Assembly: GCF_018687715.1 (NCBI RefSeq) | Contig: NC_056753.1 | Span: 11,182,501 to 11,246,500 of the forward strand | From: Carya illinoinensis | Taxonomy: Eukaryota; Streptophyta; Magnoliopsida; Fagales; Juglandaceae | Reading direction: 5' to 3' | DNA length: 64,000 nt | Part shown: positions 57,022 through 64,000 of the stretch, piece by piece | How the letters are laid out: every line of letters starts with the position of its first letter | Numbering within the stretch: position 1 is the stretch's first letter | The notes under the pieces: model-generated | What the model was told of the DNA's origin: nothing | The model's database searches: none | The model's input: only the letters and a program-made list of their open reading frames with translations | Translations under genes and position numbers: made by a program

Positions 57022-60000
57022 TCAAAGAAAAAGAGTGGGATATTTAATCCTCATGTCGTCCTCATGTTCCCAGGTTGCCTCTTGCTCAGTGTGGTGGTTC
57101 CAAAGTACTTTGACCATCGGAATGGTTTTATTGCGAAGTACTCGAACCTCCCGATCTAAGATTCGGACTGGTGCTTCCTCGTATGAGAAATCTTTATGCA
57201 CTTGGAGAGGTGCATAATCCAACACATGTGTAGGGTCATGCACATATTTTCGAAGCATTGAAACATGGAAAACATTATGCATGACTGAAAATTCTGGGGG
57301 TAGTGCGAGTCGATATGCAACTGCTCCTATCTTTTCAAGAATCTCAAATGGGCCAATGTATCTTGGGGTTAATTTGCCTTTCTTGCCGAATCTCATAACT
57401 CCTTTCATTGGAGCTACCCGAAGGAATACTTTGTCTCCTACCTCAAAGTGCAGCTCCCTTCTTCTATGATCGGCGTATTTCTTTTGCCTCTCTTGAGCTA
57501 GGGCAAGCCTCTTTCTGATGATAGCTACTTTTTCTTGCATATTTTGAACTAAGTCAGGGCCCAACATCTTTTTCTCACCAACCTCGTCCCAATAAAGGGG
57601 CGATCTACATTTGTGCCCATACAAAACTTCATATGGTGCCGCATTGATACTCTCTTGGTGACTATTATTGTAGGCAAATTCAACTAATGGTAAGTATTTT
57701 ATCCAACTTTCCTTGAAATCCAAGACACATGCCCGTAACATATCTTCAAGAATTTGAATTGTTCTCTCAGACTGCCCATCTGTCTGAGGGTGGAAAGCAG
57801 TGCTATAAGTCAATTCTGTCCCCAAGTTCCTTTGTACGCTCCTCCAAAATGCTGAAGTAAACCGTGAGTCCCTATCCGATACTATCTTGGACGGAACTCC
57901 GTGCAACCTAACTATCTCTTTGACATATATCTCTGCCAACTTACTCATCGAGTAAGTCATCTGAATTGGTATGAAGTGGGCTGATTTCGATAATCTGTCG
58001 ACAATCACCCACACAGAATCTTGTCCTCCTTGGGCTTTAGGAAATCCAGTTACAAAATCCATGCTGATTTCATCCCATGTCCAAACTGGTATTGGTAGTG
58101 GCTGTAGTGCTCCCGAGGGTCTTTGATGCTCAGCCTTAACTTGCTGGCATGTCAGGCATTGAGCTACAAAGTTAGCCACGTCTCGTTTCATTCCGCTCCA
58201 CCAGTAGTGTTGTCTCAGGTTTCGATACATTTTGGTACTACCTGGATGCACTGTGTATAGAGACCGATGTGCTTCCCTCAATATTAGATCCCTTAGTTCC
58301 TTTTTAGCTGGTACACACAATCTTCCTTTAAACCGCAATGATTCATCACCAGAAATCACAAAATCAGGTTGTTTTCCTTCTAAAATATCCACTTTGATCT
58401 TCTGGAGGTTAAGGTCTTCACTTTGAGCAGCTTTAATTTGGTCCAATATTTTTGGGCCAAGAACTAGGCTATTCAGCCTTGCTTGTACATCCATCACCAT
58501 TTCCACTCCCAGCTTCTCCATATCTAGAAGAACAAATTTCTGGGGAGTATACATACTCCTGAGAGTGCCAGAAGAAGACTTCCGACTAAGGGCGTCGGCA
58601 ACTACATTAGCTTTGCCGGGGTGGTAGTTGATATTACAATCATAATCTTTCAATAGCTCCAACCATCTACGCTGCCTCATATTTAACTCCTTTTGAGTGA
58701 AGAAATATTTTAGACTCTTGTGGTCCGTATAAATTTCACAATGTTCCCCATAAAGGTAATGTCGCCATATCTTTAAGGCAAATACCACAGCAGCCAATTC
58801 TAAATCATGGGTTGGGTAGTTGCGCTCATAATCCTTAAGTTGACGCGAAGCATACGCTACAACTTTTCCATGCTGCATAAGAACACACCCCAACCCTTTG
58901 TGTGAGGCATCGCTGTATATTACAAATCCTTCCGTACCCAAAGGTATAGTAAGAACAGGTGCCGTCACAAGTTTCTCCTTGAGCTCCTGAAAGCTTTTCT
59001 CACATTCTGTTGTCCATATGAATTCCTCACCCTTTCGGGTCAAGGTCGTTAAAGGAACTGGGATGCGAGAAAACCCTCTAACAAATCTTCGATAATACCC
59101 CGCCAGACCAAGGAAGCTTCTAATTTCTTGAATAGTTTTTGGTCTAGGCCATTCCACTATCGCCTCCACCTTTGCAGGATCTACGGAAATACCATCCTTT
59201 GAAATTATATGGCCAAGAAAAGAAATCTCTTGTAACCAAAACTCACACTTATTCAACTTAGCATATAATTTCTTCTCCCGCAAAACTTGAAGAACAACCT
59301 CCAAATGCTTCACATGTTCTTCCAGGGTTCTTGAGTAAATAAGAATGTCATCAATAAATATTATTACAAACTGATCAATATACTCCTTAAAGACACGATT
59401 CATCAAGTCCATGAAAGCCGCTGGGGCGTTGGTCAATCCAAAGGACATCACTAAAAATTCATAATGTCCATATCTCGTTCTGAAAGCAGTCTTTGGAATA
59501 TCCTCCGCCTTAATCTTCAACTGATGGTACCCTGATCGGAGATCAATCTTTGAAAATACTTGGGATCCTTGAAGTTGATCAAATAAATCATCAATCCGTG
59601 GAAGAGGATACCGATTCTTAACAGTCACCCTATTAAGTTCTCTATAATCGATACAAAGTCGCAACGACCCATCCTTCTTTTTCACAAAGAGAACTGGTGC
59701 ACCCCACGGTGATACACTAGGGCGAATAAAGCCTTTTTCCAACAATTCTTGCAATTGATCCTTAAGCTCCTTGAGCTCTACAGGTGCCATCTGGTATGGC
59801 GTTTTAGAGATAGGGGCCGTTCTCGGAATGATATCTATAGAGAACTCAATCTCCCTACCTGGAGGTAAGCCAGGTAGTTCGTCTGGAAAGACATCAGGAA
59901 AATCCTTCACCACCTCTATATTTTGCAACTTAGGCCCATTTGGTTGTGGCATCACCAAACTAGCAAGAAATCCTGCACAACCCTTCCTTAACATAGTGGT

Positions 60001-61461
60001 GGCCTTTAATGCAGAGATCACATTCGGCATAATACTCTTAGTCGCAGCACAGAAACGGAACTCTAACTCACCTGGTAGTCTAAAGATTACTTCCTTCTTG
60101 AAGCACTCCAAGCTAGCATGGTATTGAGACAACCAATCCATGCCCAAAATCACATCGAACTCCTCCATATCAAATAATATCAAATCAGCAAGGAGATGTC
60201 GATCTTGTATCTTTATCGCGCAACCCTTCAGCACAAACTGACAAATCATGGATTTCATGAGAGGTGAAGAAACAGACATCACTGGCTCAAGAGGTTCAGG
60301 TGCTCTCTCGCTCAGGCATGCATATTTACGGGATATAAATGAATGCGTAGCACCAGAATCAAATAGTACTAAAGCACGATGCGAAGACAGGGGAAGAATA
60401 CCTGTTACCACATTAGGAGAAGTATCAGCATCATCAAATGTTAACGCGAAAACTCGAGCCGGTGCTGGATTCTTCTGCCCTTGATTCTGCACTTGAGTAT
60501 TAGGGGCCACAAGCATTGTACACTCCCGTGCCAAATGACCTATCTTACCACATTTAAAGCAGATGTTAGTCCCCATAAGGCACTTCCCAGCATGACGTTT
60601 GCCACAATTTTGGCATGCGGGGTGAGGTGCTGTTGTACCACGTTGGGGAGGTTTGACCACTTGGATTGGCTTGGGCACCGGGCTGTACATAGGTCTCTTG
60701 CCCTTATTTTGCTCCATGGCATAAAATGGCCTCTTCCTTTGACTGAATTCCCCTGCCCGGACTCGTAAATTCTCCTCAAGTATCACTGCTCTATCTTCCA
60801 AGTCCGCGAACTTTCTAATCTTCAATGCAAGAAGGGAGTCCATAATTCTGGGGTTTAGGCCTCGCTCAAACTTCTCAGCCTTCAGTGCCTCGGTGTGGAC
60901 CAAGTGTGGGGCAAATCTCGACAACTCCACAAATTTTGATGCATACTGTCTCACTGTCATTGTCCCTTGTTTCAAGTCAGCAAACTCTCGGGCCTTGGCC
61001 TCTCGAATGGATACAGGAAAGAACCGGTCATTAAATGCCTCTTTAAATTTATTCCATGATATAGGGATAGCTTCGCCCAATTCCTGCTGAATAAATCCGC
61101 GAGTGGCCTTCCACCACCCATTGGCCACATCAGCCAAGTTATATGCTGCAAATTCTACCTTTTGTTCCTCGGTACAGCTGATTACACTGAAAATTTTCTC
61201 CAAGCGCTCTAACCAATTATCTGCATCTAATTCCGTACCCTTGCCATCAAACAACGGAGGATGCTGTTTGCAGAAGCGATCAAAAGCAGTCAGATGTGGG
61301 ACTTGTACTTGCATGGCGGTTTGCCCACTAGTGAAAACCTCTATAAGGCGAGTTGCCGCATCAACGAGGTTTTCTGAATCTCTAGGAGATTCTTGTTGAT
61401 CTTCAGGATTACGGACACTGGGCCGCCCTCGACGTTTATTGTTATTGTGTTGTGTTGCCAT
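57022..61461 (-). CDS. E4 gag-pol polyprotein, 1479 residues, uninterrupted
   Basis: A single frame from ATG at 61461 to TGA at 57022-57024. Gag capsid domain about residues 60-230 ([16 protein letters not shown]); cysteine cluster 283-294 and CCHC knuckle [14 protein letters not shown] 301-314; retropepsin with FDSGATHSF near 367-375 and ILGMDWL at 438-444; reverse transcriptase about 560-740 with FIDDIL at 702-707; RNase H with [11 protein letters not shown] and HDLELAA; integrase with an HHCC zinc-binding region, the D..D..E residues in [16 protein letters not shown] and the GQSERTIQ region; and a C-terminal region (last 100 residues) resembling a degenerate chromodomain. All catalytic motifs look intact. 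One oddity is MSFGLTNAP at 672-680 where relatives, including E3, have MPFGL. It acts in the cytoplasm and nucleus to copy and integrate the element. Confidence 0.95.
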   Translation of the reverse strand: MATQHNNNKRRGRPSVRNPEDQQESPRDSENLVDAATRLIEVFTSGQTAMQVQVPHLTAFDRFCKQHPPLFDGKGTELDADNWLERLEKIFSVISCTEEQKVEFAAYNLADVANGWWKATRGFIQQELGEAIPISWNKFKEAFNDRFFPVSIREAKAREFADLKQGTMTVRQYASKFVELSRFAPHLVHTEALKAEKFERGLNPRIMDSLLALKIRKFADLEDRAVILEENLRVRAGEFSQRKRPFYAMEQNKGKRPMYSPVPKPIQVVKPPQRGTTAPHPACQNCGKRHAGKCLMGTNICFKCGKIGHLARECTMLVAPNTQVQNQGQKNPAPARVFALTFDDADTSPNVVTGILPLSSHRALVLFDSGATHSFISRKYACLSERAPEPLEPVMSVSSPLMKSMICQFVLKGCAIKIQDRHLLADLILFDMEEFDVILGMDWLSQYHASLECFKKEVIFRLPGELEFRFCAATKSIMPNVISALKATTMLRKGCAGFLASLVMPQPNGPKLQNIEVVKDFPDVFPDELPGLPPGREIEFSIDIIPRTAPISKTPYQMAPVELKELKDQLQELLEKGFIRPSVSPWGAPVLFVKKKDGSLRLCIDYRELNRVTVKNRYPLPRIDDLFDQLQGSQVFSKIDLRSGYHQLKIKAEDIPKTAFRTRYGHYEFLVMSFGLTNAPAAFMDLMNRVFKEYIDQFVIIFIDDILIYSRTLEEHVKHLEVVLQVLREKKLYAKLNKCEFWLQEISFLGHIISKDGISVDPAKVEAIVEWPRPKTIQEIRSFLGLAGYYRRFVRGFSRIPVPLTTLTRKGEEFIWTTECEKSFQELKEKLVTAPVLTIPLGTEGFVIYSDASHKGLGCVLMQHGKVVAYASRQLKDYERNYPTHDLELAAVVFALKIWRHYLYGEHCEIYTDHKSLKYFFTQKELNMRQRRWLELLKDYDCNINYHPGKANVVADALSRKSSSGTLRSMYTPQKFVLLDMEKLGVEMVMDVQARLNSLVLGPKILDQIKAAQSEDLNLQKIKVDILEGKQPDFVISGDESLRFKGRLCVPAKKELRDLILREAHRSLYTVHPGSTKMYRNLRQHYWWSGMKRDVANFVAQCLTCQQVKAEHQRPSGALQPLPIPVWTWDEISMDFVTGFPKAQGGQDSVWVIVDRLSKSAHFIPIQMTYSMSKLAEIYVKEIVRLHGVPSKIVSDRDSRFTSAFWRSVQRNLGTELTYSTAFHPQTDGQSERTIQILEDMLRACVLDFKESWIKYLPLVEFAYNNSHQESINAAPYEVLYGHKCRSPLYWDEVGEKKMLGPDLVQNMQEKVAIIRKRLALAQERQKKYADHRRRELHFEVGDKVFLRVAPMKGVMRFGKKGKLTPRYIGPFEILEKIGAVAYRLALPPEFSVMHNVFHVSMLRKYVHDPTHVLDYAPLQVHKDFSYEEAPVRILDREVRVLRNKTIPMVKVLWNHHTEQEATWEHEDDMRIKYPTLFL

Positions 61462-61651
61462 ACTAGAACATGGATAACAATAGCATTAGCAAAAACTCAT
61501 ACAAAGTAGCATACATAACTTGAAATCTCTTTACAAAATTCATATCATGCAATAAGAAATACCATTTGAACCTGCTGCGGAGCTTGGCATACTTTAGAGA
61601 GACGGCCTTAGCCTAGTTTACCCCTAAAGTCTACAGGACTTCTTAACCTTT

Positions 61652-61663
61652 GCTCTGATACCA
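61652..61663 (-). other. E4 primer binding site (initiator tRNA-Met)
   Basis: Minus strand TGGTATCAGAGC, five bases (AATCT) from the 5' LTR end. Confidence 0.92.
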
Positions 61664-61668
61664 AGATT

Positions 61669-63912
61669 TGTCACAACCCCACCCTAACAAGAGCGAGACC
61701 GTGATCCCGTACTTGTTCTTTTTTTTTTCCTATTATAACAGTAAATTTAGTTCTAAATGAATGCCCATATTGTTATTATTATTATTATTATTTATTATTA
61801 TTATTTTTTTTAAAGATAATGCGTGACGATTCGAACGCATCACGCATAAATTCTAATTTCTAACTGAAATAAACATCTAATAGACATACATTTACATTCC
61901 TTTACAAAGGACTCTCAGAGTCCGTCATCCATTTATTTAAGATAACTACTTTTAAACAAAAAGGGACTCAGTCCCTTTAGTCATTACAAAAGAAAACTAA
62001 CTTAAAGCAGGAGGGTTTCCATTATTGAAACATAAGAAACATATATCATCATAGAAGAAACCAAACTACCCAGGGACTACTAAACATCGGCCTCTCCCTC
62101 CTCAGTAATACTCAGCTCCTCAGTAGATTCGTCTGTACCTGGACGTTTAAAACATAAACACAAAGTGAGTCTAATACTCAGTAAGTAGTACACCATGCTG
62201 TTAACTTAAAAAGCATATAGTACTTTCTTTTGAAAACATGCATCCATAAACCAATACTAATTCTGACAATACTTCCATGCATATACTTACTTCATACTTT
62301 CATGCAAAAATCTTTATTTCTTATTTTCATACATACTTATATATCATATCTTCATGCATACACTTCATTTAATCTTTCACTTTCTTGTGGCCAACACACT
62401 ATTACGCCCCGTGTGTTGGGGTTAGCGGTCCTGTTGGACCTGGATTCCACCCGTGGCTATAGGTTAGGAACCCCTTTCTGTCAGGGAGCAGCACTGGGTG
62501 CACTACCAGTACTACTTACCCAGCATTGCAATCTGCCCATTTCTTTGATATCATTTCCTTTCATGTGGCCATTACATACTTTCATACATTAATTCATTCC
62601 TTTTCTTTCTTTGAAATCAACATTTTCCATATCTTTCTTAGTCCGATGAATATGCTTTTATTTTGGAAAATAACATTTTATGTCATGCTTACATATAAAT
62701 AAAATCTTAGTTATTTCAAGACGCATGTATAAAAAAAATTTCATGACTTAGGATCTACATGCATGCATTACCATATACACATACAATCAATTATAATCGA
62801 TAGGATACTTAACAGGGGCTATCAAGAAAGGCTTGTACATAATATAAACTCATTTATTCTTTAATTAGAAGAACATTTGGAAAGAGATAGAGATATATTC
62901 TTCCACAAGAGAACTTGACGTGGACGCATGGTCATAGCTACTTACCTCGATCCGCTGAAATTCCTTTAACTTCAGAAAATCCTAATCCAATAAATAACAA
63001 GTGTGTTAAAACTCATCCAACATCCTTTAGATCCCCCTTTTAACGATGGCTAAAATATTATAAATCTAACGTCGTTTTCTACCCTTAATATTACTTCAAA
63101 TAACTACCATCTCAACAAATCCTTACAAGAGTAACATAAGAAGATAGTTAATTTAGTTAACATAACATCAAAACAGCCCTATATATATAATTAATCCCTT
63201 AAAACAGAACATATATGTAGATATACAAAACATAACATCAAAACATCCCCATATAAATACTTAATCCCTTAAAACAGAGTATATATGTATATATATAAAA
63301 TATAACATCAAAACATAAACTAAACAATTTAGTTAGCTTCGAAAATCACATAAAATCATCTTAAACAATTTACCTTAAGCTCTTAGATTCTTTCAAGAGG
63401 TCAAGTGAAGGTCCAAAGCTTGAAGAAAGTGAGAGGGTTGATTTCTTGAAGAGGAGAAGAAAAGAGAGAAGTGGAGTTGGCTAGTATGGAAGAGAGATGA
63501 AGAAGACTTGTTCTTCATTTGTTAGGTGTAGACCGATGGGTTTGAAAATGAATTTCTTCATCTATTAGGTGTAGACCGATGGGTTTGAAAATGAATTTCT
63601 TCATCTATTAGGTGTAGACCGATGGGTTTGAAGATGAATTTCTTCATCTATTAGGTGTAGACCGATGGGTTTGAAAATGAATTTCTTCATTTATTAGGTG
63701 TAGACCGATGGGTTTGAAGATGAATTTCTTCATCTATTAGGCCTTAAAAATCATGTACTTAATTTATTTTAACAACCCACATAAAAAAAAAAATTAAAAC
63801 AAAAACACACCCATCTAAAATGAAATAATAAAAATCTTTACATGAACATATTTAACTTAAGAAATAAAATAAAATGACGTAAAGACTCACGTAGTAAGAC
63901 TAGGGTATTACA
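61669..63912 (-). repeat. E4 5' LTR
   Basis: 2,244 bp, near-identical to 54727-56975. The (TTA)n run differs in length and all five minisatellite units (63522-63736) are full length. The promoter driving gag-pol should lie here; I could not fix a TATA box or start site. Confidence 0.95.
63522..63736 (-). repeat. 43-bp minisatellite in E4 5' LTR, five units
   Basis: Starts at 63522, 63565, 63608, 63651 and 63694; same unit and order as in the other LTR. Confidence 0.95.
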
Positions 63913-63917
63913 GATGG
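63913..63917. repeat. E4 target duplication, right (GATGG)
   Basis: Equals 54722-54726. Confidence 0.9.
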
Positions 63918-64000
63918 TGGCCTGCTACGAGTTGTGTAGCATTGTTGTGGATCTAAGGAGTCGATGGAAAATGAGAGGGGAGAGAGGAGAGGGGCTGTTG
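63918..64000. other. Host sequence right of E4
   Basis: Continues the G-rich stretch left of E4; no gene seen before the window ends. Confidence 0.5.

Larger units (their letters stand above)
54727..63912 (-). mobile_element. E4: intact, potentially autonomous Tekay/Del-like Ty3 element
   Basis: A 9,186-bp element on the minus strand: LTRs 54727-56975 and 61669-63912, a perfect initiator tRNA-Met primer site, one uninterrupted gag-pol frame, a hairpin, a polypurine tract and a 5-bp duplication. By eye the LTRs differ at only about a dozen single positions plus microsatellite length, so it is the youngest full-length insertion in the window. On the element strand each LTR begins TGTAATACC and ends GTTGTGACA. 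The clade is inferred from LTR size and the C-terminal region of pol. Confidence 0.95.

Noticed and set aside
59771..61399. Several plus-strand frames opposite E4 gag-pol
   Set aside because: Antisense shadows of a strongly coding minus-strand frame.

Overview
This is a plant nuclear window, almost certainly from a eudicot. The evidence is GT-AG introns, plant-type Ty3/gypsy elements with 2 kb LTRs primed by initiator tRNA-Met, L1-type LINEs with plant zinc-knuckle ORF1, an Ac-like hAT element and a plant-type alpha/beta-hydrolase gene. Nothing in it is bacterial. I see one convincing host gene; nearly everything else is nested transposable elements and their remains. I did not find a new enzyme system. 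The most interesting signals are structural and lie in the retroelements: hairpins and dyads that covary between related elements, and integration or reverse-transcription scars.

Layout. 1-10.06 kb: an old L1-type LINE (minus strand) split by a complete non-autonomous LTR element, E1 (1667-9658), with a 5-bp target duplication. 10.1-16.8 kb: a long CT microsatellite, a broken NAM-associated/harbinger-like gene with an 83-nt intron, and a second LINE (minus) that has lost its RT core. 16.8-28.7 kb: a large non-coding retroelement-like background with tandem arrays. A solo LTR (18496-20019, 5-bp TSD) and a 3.75 kb hAT element (22594-26343, 8-bp TSD) are inserted in it. 28.7-34.0 kb: E2, an LTR element (minus) reduced to gag-protease. 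34.9-41.2 kb: an intact seven-exon gene (plus) for a 313-residue PGAP1-like alpha/beta-hydrolase. 42.0-53.1 kb: a decayed Tat-like gag-protease (plus) split by E3 (43136-52426, minus), a full-length Ty3 element with broken gag-pol. 54.7-63.9 kb: E4 (54727-63912, minus), a full-length Tekay/Del-like Ty3 element with one uninterrupted 1479-residue gag-pol frame and near-identical LTRs.

Relations. E1 and E3 share LTR ends, leader, primer site and 3' terminal motif, so E1 looks like a pol-less partner of the E3 family that would need proteins in trans. The solo LTR at 18.5 kb resembles the E4 family. By eye, LTR similarity orders the insertions as E4 youngest, E1 next, E2 and E3 older. These ages and all clade names are inference; no alignment or database search was run.
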